Below, in pieces: positions 1-8,500 of a stretch of 64,000 nucleotides of DNA (positions within the stretch are counted from its first letter, which is position 1; the number at the start of each line of letters is the position of its first letter). Origin of the DNA: DATIUV01 sp049322755 (GTDB lineage: Bacteria > Pseudomonadota > Gammaproteobacteria > Burkholderiales > UBA6910); NCBI GenBank assembly GCA_049322755.1, contig JBMOQX010000027.1, positions 1 through 64,000 on the forward strand, written 5' to 3'. The position numbers were made by a program, and so were the translations under genes. The notes beneath the pieces are model-generated. The model saw only the letters and a list, made by a program, of their open reading frames with translations, was not told the origin of the DNA and made no database searches.

Positions 1-2
1 TC

Positions 3-254
3 ATCGGGGTGGCCGGTGCCGGCGAGGAGATCGCCACGCGCCCGTTCCAGCTGGTGACGGGGCGGGTGTGGAAGGGCAGCGCGTTCGGCGGCGCCAAGGG
101 CCGCACCGACGTGCCGAGGATCGTGGACTGGTACATGGAGGGCAAGATCAACATCGACGATCTCATCACCCACACGCTGAAGCTCGAGGACATCAACCAG
201 GGCTTCGAGCTGATGCACGCCGGCGAGTCCATCCGCAGCGTGGTGGTTTACTGA
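3..254 (+). CDS. frmA: S-(hydroxymethyl)glutathione dehydrogenase (class III alcohol dehydrogenase), C-terminal part
   Basis: This is the last 83 codons of a gene that begins before the window. The enzyme oxidises S-hydroxymethylglutathione, formed from formaldehyde and glutathione, to S-formylglutathione in the cytoplasm. The visible part reads GRVWKGSAFGG, then GRTDVPRIVDWYMEGK and ends GESIRSVVVY, which is the typical C-terminus of the class III zinc alcohol dehydrogenases. The zinc ligands and the nucleotide-binding fold lie upstream and cannot be checked. The next gene encodes the enzyme for the following step, 40 bases downstream, so the pair forms the standard glutathione-dependent formaldehyde detoxification module. 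Confidence 0.93.
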   Translation: MGVAGAGEEIATRPFQLVTGRVWKGSAFGGAKGRTDVPRIVDWYMEGKINIDDLITHTLKLEDINQGFELMHAGESIRSVVVY

Positions 255-294
255 CTTCGTTCACCGCGGTGGAAGCATCTGACTCGGATTCGAC

Positions 295-1140
295 ATGCCC
301 AACCTGGAAATCATCAGCGAGCACCGCTGCTTCGACGGCGTACAGGGGTTCTACCGCCACGCCTCGCGCGAAATCGGCCTGCCGATGCGCTTCGCCGTCT
401 ACCGCCCGCCGGCAGCAGAGAAGGGCCCGGTGCCGGTGCTCTACTACCTCGCCGGGCTCACCTGCACCGAGGAGACGTTCATGATCAAGGCCGGCGCCCA
501 GCGCGTGGCGGCCGAGCTGGGGCTGATGCTGGTGGCGCCCGACACCAGCCCGCGCGACACCGGTATCGCCGGCGAGGCGGACGACTGGGAGTTCGGCGCC
601 GGCGCCGGCTTCTACCTGGACGCGACCCAGGAGCCATGGTCGGAGCACTACCGCATGGCGAGCTACGTGGCGAAGGAGCTGCCCGAGATCGTCGCCGCCA
701 ACTTCCCCGCGCGCGCCGGCGCCCAAGGCATCTTCGGCCACTCCATGGGCGGCCACGGCGCGCTCACCCTGGCGCTCAAGAACCCGGACCGCTACCGTTC
801 GCTCTCGGCGTTCGCGCCCATCGCCGCGCCGAGCCGGTGCCCGTGGGGCGAGAAGGCGTTCGCCGGCTACCTCGGCGCCGATCGGGCCGCATGGCTCGAC
901 CACGACGCCGCCGAGCTGGTGCGGCGGCGGCCGTTCGGCAGACCGATCCTGGTGGACCAGGGCTTGGCTGACAAATTCCTGCCGACCCAGTTGAATCCCG
1001 ACGCGTTCGAGGCTGCCTGCCGCGACGCCGGCCAGCCGCTCACGTTGCGCCGCCACGAAGGCTACGACCACGGCTACTACTTCATCGCCACCTTCATGGA
1101 AGAGCACCTGCGCTTCCACGCGGAGCAGCTCGGCGGCTGA
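295..1140 (+). CDS. fghA/frmB: S-formylglutathione hydrolase
   Basis: This 281-residue esterase-D-type alpha/beta hydrolase splits S-formylglutathione into formate and glutathione, the second step of formaldehyde detoxification. The nucleophile elbow GHSMGGHGA places the catalytic serine at residue 150. The motif GYDHGYYFI near the C-terminus holds the catalytic histidine, and LADKFLPTQLNPDAFE lies in the acidic-residue region. The length matches the family (about 280). It follows the class III alcohol dehydrogenase on the same strand and they are very likely co-transcribed. The family assignment is secure; the symbol depends on naming convention. Confidence 0.95.
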   Translation: MPNLEIISEHRCFDGVQGFYRHASREIGLPMRFAVYRPPAAEKGPVPVLYYLAGLTCTEETFMIKAGAQRVAAELGLMLVAPDTSPRDTGIAGEADDWEFGAGAGFYLDATQEPWSEHYRMASYVAKELPEIVAANFPARAGAQGIFGHSMGGHGALTLALKNPDRYRSLSAFAPIAAPSRCPWGEKAFAGYLGADRAAWLDHDAAELVRRRPFGRPILVDQGLADKFLPTQLNPDAFEAACRDAGQPLTLRRHEGYDHGYYFIATFMEEHLRFHAEQLGG

Positions 1141-1235
1141 TACGGCGATCTCCCGCGGCGGAAAGAGGCAAAATGCCAGCAGTCGCCGGTACGCCTCCTG
1201 CTGACCTGAAGCCGGCGATCGAACAGGGGAGGGCA

Positions 1236-1316
1236 ATGTCCGTCGATACCTGCCGCCGCCGGCGGCACGGCGCCGCGCCGGGAGCGGCGTCAGCGGCTGC
1301 GCGCGGCCGTGGCTGA
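1236..1316 (+). other. possible 26-codon leader ORF before the prenyltransferase gene
   Basis: A GGGGAGGG sequence followed closely by ATG opens a short arginine- and alanine-rich frame. It ends with a TGA lying 8 bases inside the following gene, whose own GTG start at 1309 has no visible ribosome-binding site. Such an overlap could couple translation of the two frames. It could also be chance in GC-rich DNA, or reflect a one-base error that hides a longer N-terminus of the prenyltransferase. There is no similarity I recognise. Confidence 0.25.
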
Positions 1317-2220
1317 GCCTGGCCGCTGGTGGACTTACCAGCGCGAGCGGTTCCCGGTCTTCGGCCACGGGCCGCTGGTGCTGGCGTTCAGCCTGTCGGC
1401 AGCCAGCTACTCGTCGCTGCTGCGCGGCGAGGGCTCCCTGCCGCCGTTCTGGGTCGGCGCTGGCGCGTTCCTGAGCGCGCTGCTGTTCTTCTTCCAGCTG
1501 CGCATCGCCGACGAGTTCAAGGATTTCGACGACGACCGCCGCTTCCGGCCCTATCGACCGGTGCCGCGCGGCCTGGTCACGCTGCGCGAGCTGGGCTGGG
1601 TCGGCGTCGGCGCGGCGGTGATCCAGGCGGGCGTCGCGCTGGCGGTGAAGCCGGCGCTGCTGCTGCTCCTGGCGGGGGTGTGGGGCTATCTCGCGCTGAT
1701 GTCGGTCGAGTTCGGCGTGCCGGCGTGGCTGAAGGCGCGGCCGGTCGTCTACATGCTCTCCCACATGCTGATCATGCCGGCCATCGATTTCTACGTCACC
1801 GCGTTCGACTGGCTGGTGAACGACGCCGGCGTGCCTTACGGCCTGCACTGGTTCCTGATCGTGAGCTTCGTCAACGGCATCGTCATCGAGATCGGCCGCA
1901 AGATCCGCGCGCCCCAGGACGAGCAGGCCGGGGTGGAGACGTACAGCGCGCTGTGGGGGCGGGCGCAGGCGACGTGGATCTGGCTGGCGGCGGTGGCGCT
2001 GTGCGGGGGCATCGCCTGGCTGGCGGCGCGCGAGATCGCGTTCGAGTGGCGGGCGAGCGTGGCGCTGGCGCTGCTCATGGCGGCGGCAGCAGGCGTCGCG
2101 CTGCGGTTTCTTTCGCAACCCACCGCCGAGAGCGCCAAACGCATCGAGCTGATGGCCGGCGTGTGGACGCTGGGCATGTACGCCACCGTCGGCCTGCTGC
2201 CGCTGGCGTGGAAGCCATGA
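1309..2220 (+). CDS. UbiA-superfamily membrane prenyltransferase
   Basis: This 303-residue protein has about eight hydrophobic segments and the two acidic motifs of UbiA enzymes. The first is DEFKDFDDD at residues 68-76, followed by RPYRPVPRGLVT. The second is EIGRKIRAPQDEQ from residue 194. The family transfers a polyprenyl chain from its diphosphate to an acceptor at the membrane. The acceptor cannot be read from the sequence. The neighbours, a BtaA-like enzyme and a phytol-kinase-like protein, point to a lipid acceptor rather than 4-hydroxybenzoate. The GTG start lacks a clear ribosome-binding site. The stop overlaps the next start as ATGA, so the block is translated as an operon. Confidence 0.82.
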   Translation: MAEPGRWWTYQRERFPVFGHGPLVLAFSLSAASYSSLLRGEGSLPPFWVGAGAFLSALLFFFQLRIADEFKDFDDDRRFRPYRPVPRGLVTLRELGWVGVGAAVIQAGVALAVKPALLLLLAGVWGYLALMSVEFGVPAWLKARPVVYMLSHMLIMPAIDFYVTAFDWLVNDAGVPYGLHWFLIVSFVNGIVIEIGRKIRAPQDEQAGVETYSALWGRAQATWIWLAAVALCGGIAWLAAREIAFEWRASVALALLMAAAAGVALRFLSQPTAESAKRIELMAGVWTLGMYATVGLLPLAWKP

Positions 2221-4880
2221 CCCCGAGGTCTCCGCTGATCGTGTTCCCCGGCGAGGCGGGCGGCGTCGAGTCGCTGGGCGGCAAGGGCGCGGCGCTGGCG
2301 GAGCTGTCGGCCGCGGGTTTCCCGGTGCCGCTCTGGTTAGCGGTCACGCCCGCCGCGTTCTACGCCTCCGCCGGCGTAGAGCCCGGCACGGCGGTAACCC
2401 CGGAGCAGGCGGCGAACGTAGCCGCGAGGCCGGAACTCGCCGCCGAAATCGAGGCGGCCGCGCGGCGACTCGCCGGCGACGGCGGCTGGCTGGCGGTGCG
2501 CTCGTCGGCGGGCGACGAGGACAGCCGCAGCCATTCGTTCGCCGGCCAGCTGGAAAGCTACCTGTTCGTCTCGCCGGAAAAGGTGGCGGCGAAAGCGGCC
2601 GAAGTCTGGCGCTCGGGGTTCTCGGCGCGCGTCGCCGCCTACCGCACCGAACACGGGCTGGGCGCTGCGCGGCCGCCGGCGGTGGTGGTGCAGCGGATGA
2701 TCGACGCGGATCGGGCCGGAGTCACCTTCAGCGCCGACCCGGTGACCGGCGCCCGCGGCACGCGGGTGGTGAGCGCCGTGTTCGGGCTCGGCAGCGCGCT
2801 GGTCTCGGGCGAGGCCGATGCCGACACCTGGCGCGTGAGCCGCGCCGGCATCATCGGCGAGCGCGAGATCGCCGACAAGTCGACCGCCCACCGCAGCGAC
2901 CCGCAGGCGCCCGAGGGCGTATCGGCGGTGGAACTGCCGCCCGAGCAGCGCCGGCGGCCGGCGCTGACCGACGAGGAGGTGCGCGCGGTGGCGGAGCTCG
3001 CGGCGCGCGCCGAGGCCCATTTCGGCGCGCCCCAGGACATCGAGTGGGCCTTCGAGGACGGCACGCTGTGGCTGCTGCAGTCGCGCGCCATCACCTCGCT
3101 CGCCGGGCAGGCCGACCCGGACGGCCCGCTCGTCATCTGGGACAACAGCAACATCACCGAGAGCTACAGCGGCGTCACCACGCCGCTCACGTTCTCGTTC
3201 GTGCGCCGCGCCTACGAGGAGGTGTACCGCGAGTTCTGCCGCCTGCTGGGCGTGCCGGCGGCCAAGATCGCCGATCACGCCGGCACTTTCCGCAACATGC
3301 TGGGCCTGATCCGCGGGCGCGTGTACTACAACCTCATCAGCTGGTACCGGGTGCTGGCGCTGCTGCCGGGCTTCACCGTGAACCGCCGGTTCATGGAGCA
3401 GATGATGGGCGTGCGCGAACCGATGCCGGAGGAGATCGTGCGCGAGCTGGCCGCCGCCGGCGCCGCCGACCGCGTGAAGGATGCGCTCTTTCTCGCGCGC
3501 AGCGTGGGGATGCTGGCGTACCGGCACGCGACGCTGCAGGGCTGCATCGACCGCTTCTACCGCCGCCTGAACGACGCGCTGGCGCCGCGCCTGGTGCCGC
3601 TGGCGGCGATGCGCATGGACGAACTGGCGGCGTACTACCGCGACCTCGAGCGGCGGCTCCTGACGCGCTGGGACGCGCCGCTCGTCAACGATTTCTTCGC
3701 CATGATCTTCTACGGGGTGCTGCGCGCGCTGGTGGCGAAATGGCTGGGGCAGGCGCAGGGCACGCTGCAGAACGACCTGCTGTGCGGGGAGGGCGGCATG
3801 ATCTCGGCCGAGCCGGCGAAACGGGTGAAGGAGATGGCGCGCCTCGCCGCGCAGGACGGCGAGCTCGCGGCGCTGCTGCGCGAGGGCGAGCCGGCGGGTG
3901 CGTTCGCGGCGATTGCCCGGCATCCGAAACTGCAGCAGGCCTACTCGGCCTACATAGAGCGCTTCGGCGACCGTTGCCTGGAGGAACTCAAGCTGGAGAG
4001 CGCCACGCTGCACGACGACCCCACCACCCTGCTGCGCTCCATCGGCCACATGGCGCAGCGCCTCGCCGGCGGCGCCGCGACGGAATCGGTGGACGTGGCG
4101 ATGCGCAGCCGCGCCGAGGCGCAGGTGGCGCAGGCGCTGCGCGAGAAGCCGTTCAAGCGCTGGATCTTCAACTGGGTGCTCAAGCACGCGCGCGCCCGGG
4201 TACGCGACCGCGAGAACCTGCGCTTCGAGCGCACGCGGCTGTTCGGCCAGGTGCGGCGCATCGTCGTCGAGCTGGGCAGGCGGCTGCACGCCCTGGAGCG
4301 GCTGGCGGCGCCGCGCGACGTGTTCTGGCTCGAGATCGGGGAAGTGCTGGGTTTCGTCGAAGGCACCGCCACCACGGTGGATTTCCCGGCGCTGGCGGCG
4401 GCGCGTCGGCGCGAGTTCCAGCGCTACCGAGAGGAACCGGCGCCGGCCGAGCGCTTCGAGACCCGCGGCGCGGTGCACCAGGGCAACCGCTTCGAGGCAG
4501 CGGCCGCGGCGCAGGAGGTTGCCCAGGACGAGAACGCGCGCACCGGCATCGGCTGCTGCCCGGGTGTCGTGCGCGGGCGGGTGCGCGTGGTCACCGACCC
4601 GCGCGGCGCGGTGGTGCGGCAGGGCGAGATCCTGGTGGCCGAGCGTACCGATCCCGGCTGGATCATGCTGTTCCCCGCCTGCGCGGGTCTGCTGGTGGAG
4701 CGCGGCAGCCTGCTGTCGCATTCCGCCATCGTCGCGCGCGAGATGGGCATTCCGGCCATCGTCTCGCTGCCCGGCGTCACCCGGTGGCTCGCCACCGGCG
4801 ACTGGGTGGAACTGGACGGCGCCAGCGGCCGCTGCCGCCGCATCGATCCCGAACCGGAGGAAACCCCCGTTGAAAAGTGA
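2217..4880 (+). CDS. PEP-synthase-like / rifampin-phosphotransferase-like dikinase
   Basis: This 887-residue protein has the layout of the ATP-dependent dikinases related to PEP synthase and rifampin phosphotransferase. An N-terminal ATP-grasp domain (about residues 1-300) contains GGKGAALAELSAAGFPVP and LAVRSSAGDEDS and closes with LWLLQSRAIT. A large variable middle domain (about 300-770) would bind the substrate. A C-terminal swivelling phosphohistidine domain carries GSLLSHSAIVAREMGIPAIV with the histidine at residue 835. Enzymes of this layout transfer the beta-phosphate of ATP to an alcohol. Its place inside a lipid-like operon, overlapping both neighbours, suggests a lipid or polyol substrate rather than an antibiotic or pyruvate. 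That substrate assignment is inference. Confidence 0.85.
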   Translation: MTPRSPLIVFPGEAGGVESLGGKGAALAELSAAGFPVPLWLAVTPAAFYASAGVEPGTAVTPEQAANVAARPELAAEIEAAARRLAGDGGWLAVRSSAGDEDSRSHSFAGQLESYLFVSPEKVAAKAAEVWRSGFSARVAAYRTEHGLGAARPPAVVVQRMIDADRAGVTFSADPVTGARGTRVVSAVFGLGSALVSGEADADTWRVSRAGIIGEREIADKSTAHRSDPQAPEGVSAVELPPEQRRRPALTDEEVRAVAELAARAEAHFGAPQDIEWAFEDGTLWLLQSRAITSLAGQADPDGPLVIWDNSNITESYSGVTTPLTFSFVRRAYEEVYREFCRLLGVPAAKIADHAGTFRNMLGLIRGRVYYNLISWYRVLALLPGFTVNRRFMEQMMGVREPMPEEIVRELAAAGAADRVKDALFLARSVGMLAYRHATLQGCIDRFYRRLNDALAPRLVPLAAMRMDELAAYYRDLERRLLTRWDAPLVNDFFAMIFYGVLRALVAKWLGQAQGTLQNDLLCGEGGMISAEPAKRVKEMARLAAQDGELAALLREGEPAGAFAAIARHPKLQQAYSAYIERFGDRCLEELKLESATLHDDPTTLLRSIGHMAQRLAGGAATESVDVAMRSRAEAQVAQALREKPFKRWIFNWVLKHARARVRDRENLRFERTRLFGQVRRIVVELGRRLHALERLAAPRDVFWLEIGEVLGFVEGTATTVDFPALAAARRREFQRYREEPAPAERFETRGAVHQGNRFEAAAAAQEVAQDENARTGIGCCPGVVRGRVRVVTDPRGAVVRQGEILVAERTDPGWIMLFPACAGLLVERGSLLSHSAIVAREMGIPAIVSLPGVTRWLATGDWVELDGASGRCRRIDPEPEETPVEK

Positions 4881-5967
4881 AGTCGCGGCCCGCGCCGATT
4901 TCGGCCAGATCCGCTATGCGCAGTGCTGGGAGGACGCCGACGTGCTGGTGGAGGGTCTCGCCATCCAGCCGGGCGACACCTGCCTGTCGATCGCCTCGGC
5001 CGGCGACAATTCGCTGGCGCTGCTGGTGGCGGACCCGGCGCGGGTCATCGCGCTGGACCTGAGCCCGGCGCAGCTCGCCTGCCTGGAACTGCGCGTCGCG
5101 GCGTTCCGCGCGCTGCGCCATCCGGAACTGCTGGAGCTGATGGGCTCGCGCTACAGCACGCGCCGGCGCGACCTTTACCAGCGCTGTCGCCGCTCCCTCA
5201 GCAGCGAGTCGCGGGAATTCTGGGACGCCCACGCTCGCGAGATCGACGCCGGCATCGGCGCCGCCGGCAAATTCGAGCGCTACTTCGCGCTGTTCCGCAA
5301 GCGCGTCCTGCCGCTGGTGCACCGGCGCGCGACGGTGGAGGCGCTGCTGGATCCGCGCGAACCCGAAGCGCGCGAACGGTTTTACGCCGAGCGCTGGGAC
5401 AACTGGCGCTGGCGCCTGATGTTCCGCGTCTTCTTCTCGCGCTTCGTCATGGGGCGGCTGGGGCGCGACAAGAGCTTCTTCCAGTACGTCGAGGGACCGG
5501 TGTCCGAGCGCATCCTGCGGCGCACGCGCCACGCGCTCACGGTGCTGGACCCGGCGGCGAACCCGTATCTCAACTGGATCCTCACCGGCACCCACGGCGG
5601 CGCGCTGCCGCTGGCGCTGCGGCCGGAGTTCTTCGAGACCATCCGCCACCGCATCGACCGCATCGAATGGGGCTTGAGCTCGCTGGAGGAGTTCCTGGAC
5701 CAGGCCGGTCCCGGCGCCATCGACCGCTTCAACCTGTCGGATATCTTCGAGTACATGTCGGAGGCGAACTACGAGGCGCTGCTCGCGCGCCTGCTGGAAG
5801 CCGCGACGCCGGGCGGGCGGCTGCTGTACTGGAACATGCTGACGCCGCGCCACCGGCCGGAGTCGCTGGCCGATCGGCTCGCGCCCCGGACCGAGCTGGC
5901 GCAGCGCCTGCTGGCGGAGGACAAGGCGTTTTTCTACAGCGACCTGGTGATCGAGGAGGTGCTTTGA
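4870..5967 (+). CDS. DUF3419 / BtaA-like S-adenosylmethionine 3-amino-3-carboxypropyl transferase
   Basis: This 365-residue protein belongs to the DUF3419 family, typified by BtaA, which moves the 3-amino-3-carboxypropyl group of S-adenosylmethionine to diacylglycerol in betaine lipid synthesis. The N-terminal QCWEDADVLVEGL is followed by the SAM-binding loop LSIASAGDNSLALL and the acidic strand end IALDLSPAQ. The family-typical ILTGTHGG and FNLSDIFEYM occur later. The TTG start at 4870 is supported by GGAGG nine bases upstream and it overlaps the previous gene by 11 bases. There is no methyltransferase partner (BtaB) next to it, so the expected product would be an unmethylated homoserine-type lipid or a different acceptor. 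Confidence 0.82.
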   Translation: MKSEVAARADFGQIRYAQCWEDADVLVEGLAIQPGDTCLSIASAGDNSLALLVADPARVIALDLSPAQLACLELRVAAFRALRHPELLELMGSRYSTRRRDLYQRCRRSLSSESREFWDAHAREIDAGIGAAGKFERYFALFRKRVLPLVHRRATVEALLDPREPEARERFYAERWDNWRWRLMFRVFFSRFVMGRLGRDKSFFQYVEGPVSERILRRTRHALTVLDPAANPYLNWILTGTHGGALPLALRPEFFETIRHRIDRIEWGLSSLEEFLDQAGPGAIDRFNLSDIFEYMSEANYEALLARLLEAATPGGRLLYWNMLTPRHRPESLADRLAPRTELAQRLLAEDKAFFYSDLVIEEVL

Positions 5968-7319
5968 CCGGCTCGCCCCTCGTCGGCATCGCCGCCGTCC
6001 TCGCGATCCTGGCGGCGCTCTTCGCCGGCCTGCGCGTGTGGCAGGTGAAGCGCAAGCCGCACCCGGAACTGCCGCGCAAGGCGCTGCACCTGGCGATGGG
6101 CGTGGTGACGCTGTCGTTCCCCTGGGTGTTCCACGAGCCGTGGCCGGTGGCGCTGCTGGGCGCGCTGGCGGTTGCCGGGCTCGTCGCGACCCGGCGCGTC
6201 GCCGCGGTGCGCGACCGCGTCGGCGACGTGGTGTTCGGCGTTGCGCGGCCGTCCGGCGGCGAGCTCTACTTCCCGGTGGCGGTGGTGCTGCTGTTCTGGC
6301 TCTCGGGCGGCGACCCGATCCTCTACGGTATCCCGATCCTGATCCTGACGCTGGCGGACGCCACCGCGGCGCTGATCGGCGTGCGCTACGGCTTCCGCCG
6401 CTTCGCCACCGCCGACGGCGGCGCCAAGAGCGTGGAGGGCTCGGTCGCCTTCTTCATGGTGGCGTTCCTCGCCGCCCACGTGCCGCTGCTGCTGTTCACC
6501 GAAGTGGGCCGCGCCGAGACGCTGCTGATCGGGCTCAACCTCGGCTTCCTCACCATGCTGCTGGAAGCCGTGGCGTGGCGCGGGATCGACAACCTGCTGC
6601 TGCCGCTGATCGCCTTCTTCCTGCTGGACGCTTTCATCGACGCGCGGGCGGCGAGCCTGGCCTCCAGCCTGGCGTTCATCGGCGGCTTCGCGGTGGTGGT
6701 GGCGGCGTGGCGGCGCTTCACCACGCTGGACCTCACCGGCCTGATCGCCGCCGTGCTGGTGGGCTACGTGTTCTGGGCGCTGGGCGGCTGGCGCTGGCTC
6801 GCTTTCCCGCTGATCGCGTTCCTGACCTACGTGCTGCTGTGGCGGCGCGCACCCCGGGAGCTGGAGGTCTACCACAACGTCTTCGCCATCGTCGCCACCA
6901 ACGCCGCCGGCGTCGCCTGGCTGGCGGTGGCGAGTTACGCGCGCGGCGCGGACCTGCTGTACTTCAACGCGCTGGCGTACGCGGCGCAGCTCGCCGCCGT
7001 CGGCCACATTCAGATCCACCTCGACTATCCGCGCCACGCGCCGCAGCGCGCGCCGCTGGCGATCGCCTCGCTGGCCTGGCTGGTGATGTTCCTGCCCTAC
7101 GTGGTGATCCGGCAGCTGGCGCTGACCGAGGTGGTGCTGGCGCTGGCGGCGCTGCCGGTGCTGGTGGCGACGGTGTACCTGTTCCGCGGCGCGTGGCGTG
7201 CGGTGCGCCATCGCTCGGAGAGCGCAGCGCGCTGGTGGGTGCAGGGCGCGGTGGGCGGCGTGGCGAGCCTGCTGGGACTGATTCCGTTCGGGCTGGTGGA
7301 GGCGCTATGGCCGAAGTGA
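5964..7319 (+). CDS. phytol/dolichol-kinase-like (CTP-dependent, VTE5/SEC59-type) membrane protein
   Basis: This 451-residue polytopic membrane protein resembles the phytol kinase, dolichol kinase and phosphatidate cytidylyltransferase superfamily. HPELPRKALHLAMG near residue 33 and LTLADATAALIGVRYG are followed by GGAKSVEGSVAFF at about 152-164, which is the kinase signature of the VTE5/SEC59 group. The C-terminal half adds further membrane segments. Known members phosphorylate isoprenoid alcohols with CTP. The TTG start has GAGGAGGT just upstream and forms a TTGA overlap with the DUF3419 gene. Context suggests activation of a prenol or a lipid intermediate for the UbiA-type enzyme; that link is inference. 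Confidence 0.75.
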   Translation: MTGSPLVGIAAVLAILAALFAGLRVWQVKRKPHPELPRKALHLAMGVVTLSFPWVFHEPWPVALLGALAVAGLVATRRVAAVRDRVGDVVFGVARPSGGELYFPVAVVLLFWLSGGDPILYGIPILILTLADATAALIGVRYGFRRFATADGGAKSVEGSVAFFMVAFLAAHVPLLLFTEVGRAETLLIGLNLGFLTMLLEAVAWRGIDNLLLPLIAFFLLDAFIDARAASLASSLAFIGGFAVVVAAWRRFTTLDLTGLIAAVLVGYVFWALGGWRWLAFPLIAFLTYVLLWRRAPRELEVYHNVFAIVATNAAGVAWLAVASYARGADLLYFNALAYAAQLAAVGHIQIHLDYPRHAPQRAPLAIASLAWLVMFLPYVVIRQLALTEVVLALAALPVLVATVYLFRGAWRAVRHRSESAARWWVQGAVGGVASLLGLIPFGLVEALWPK

Positions 7320-8308
7320 TCCGCATCGCGCTGCCGGCCGATCCGGCAACCCTCGCGTTCACGGAAGGGGTGTCGGGGGTGACGCCCGAGCAGCTGGAGC
7401 GGCACCGGCCCGACGCGCATTTCGTCTGCGTCGACGGCGGCGCGCTGCGGGCGCGCTGCTCGGCGTGGTGGCGCGATGCGCCGCCGCTCGAGGGCGAGTC
7501 GCTGGGGGCGATCGGCCACTTCGCCGCTGTCGACGAGGACGCCGCGCGCGCGGTGCTGGACATCGCCGCGGCGGCGCTGGCCGAGGCCGGCTGCACGCTG
7601 GCGGTGGGACCGATGGATGGCAATACCTGGCGCAGCTACCGGTTGGTGACCGACTTCGGCGCCGAGCCGCCGTTCCTGCTGGAGCCGTGGAACCCGCCGG
7701 AATGGCCGGGGTGGTTCGAGACCGCCGGGTTCGCGCCGCTGGCGGGGTATCACTCGCTGCTGTTTCCGCAGCTTTCCCGGGATCCGCCGCCGAAGCCGCT
7801 GCCGGCGCTCGTGCGGCTGCGACCGCTGGACGTGATCCGCTTCGACGACGAGCTGCAGTGCATCTTCCGCCTCTCGGTGGCCGGATTCGCCCGCAACTAC
7901 CTCTACACACCGCTGGACGAAACCGACTTCCTGGCGCAGTACCGGGCGTTTCGCGAACGCATCGTGCCGGAGGTGAACTTGATCGCCGAGGTGGACGGCG
8001 CAGCCGCCGGCTTCATCTTCTGCTATCCGGACCTGCTGGAGGCGCAGCGCCTGGGCGGTGCGCCGCGCACCCTGGTGCTGAAGTCGCTGGCGGTGCTGCC
8101 GCCGATGCAGGGCCACGGGCTCGGCGGGCTGCTGGTGGCCCACGCCCGCGCCGCCGGCGCGCGGCTGGGCTACACCCGCGCGATCCACGCGCTGATGCTG
8201 GACGAGAACGTATCGGCGCGCATCAGCCGCTCCGCGGGGCAGATGATGCGGCGCTACGCGTTGTACGCGCGGCGGCTTGGCGCAGGCGAGCATTCCGGCA
8301 ATGCGTGA
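7307..8308 (+). CDS. GNAT-family N-acyltransferase
   Basis: This 333-residue protein has a GNAT fold in its C-terminal half. Motif A reads LAVLPPMQGHGLGGLLVAHA at about residues 260-280 and would bind the pyrophosphate of acyl-CoA. The N-terminal half contains GPMDGNTWRSYRLVTDFG, a stretch seen in proteins annotated as GNAT members of lipid-type clusters, and may be a degenerate second GNAT domain. The gene overlaps the preceding membrane-protein gene by 13 bases, which ties it to the same operon. A plausible role is acylation of the amino group left by the BtaA-like enzyme; nothing in the sequence proves this. Confidence 0.72.
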   Translation: MAEVIRIALPADPATLAFTEGVSGVTPEQLERHRPDAHFVCVDGGALRARCSAWWRDAPPLEGESLGAIGHFAAVDEDAARAVLDIAAAALAEAGCTLAVGPMDGNTWRSYRLVTDFGAEPPFLLEPWNPPEWPGWFETAGFAPLAGYHSLLFPQLSRDPPPKPLPALVRLRPLDVIRFDDELQCIFRLSVAGFARNYLYTPLDETDFLAQYRAFRERIVPEVNLIAEVDGAAAGFIFCYPDLLEAQRLGGAPRTLVLKSLAVLPPMQGHGLGGLLVAHARAAGARLGYTRAIHALMLDENVSARISRSAGQMMRRYALYARRLGAGEHSGNA

Positions 8309-8500
8309 CGGCGCAGCGCCCTCTCCCCATCCCTCTCTTCCGGAAGGAGAGGGGAAATGGACAGCGGTGAAGGGTTCACGAACCGTTCACCGGAGGGATT
8401 GGTCGCAACCCCACCCTCACCCCTTCCCCCTCTCCCGGAGGGCGAGGGGAAAAGGACAGCGGTGAATGGCTCAGGGGCCATTCACCGGAGGGATTGATCG
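8309..8500 (+). repeat. two tandem palindromic repeat units; the second carries the ribosome-binding site of the next gene
   Basis: Two related units, each with a CTCTCCC/GGGAGAG-type stem and then a 43-base block, lie at about 8321-8401 and 8413-8496. The 43-base blocks at 8359-8401 and 8454-8496 each form a hairpin. In the second copy CGGTGAATGGC (8460-8470) pairs perfectly with GCCATTCACCG (8477-8487). Directly after it GGAGGG (8487-8492) serves the ATG at 8501. Such intergenic palindromes resemble REP elements. The placement means the hairpin could influence translation of the ligase gene. Confidence 0.8.

Noticed and set aside
193..2118. Long open frame on the minus strand across the formaldehyde genes and the prenyltransferase
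   Set aside because: It is rich in Arg, Gln, His and Ala with no domain pattern, as expected for antisense frames in GC-rich DNA; the plus-strand genes are clear.
2337..4721. 794-codon minus-strand open frame opposite the dikinase
   Set aside because: Low-complexity Arg/His/Ala sequence, no motif, fully overlapped by a well-supported gene.
2217..4880. Rifampin resistance gene
   Set aside because: Only the domain layout agrees; gene context points to lipid metabolism and no antibiotic-contact residues can be verified.
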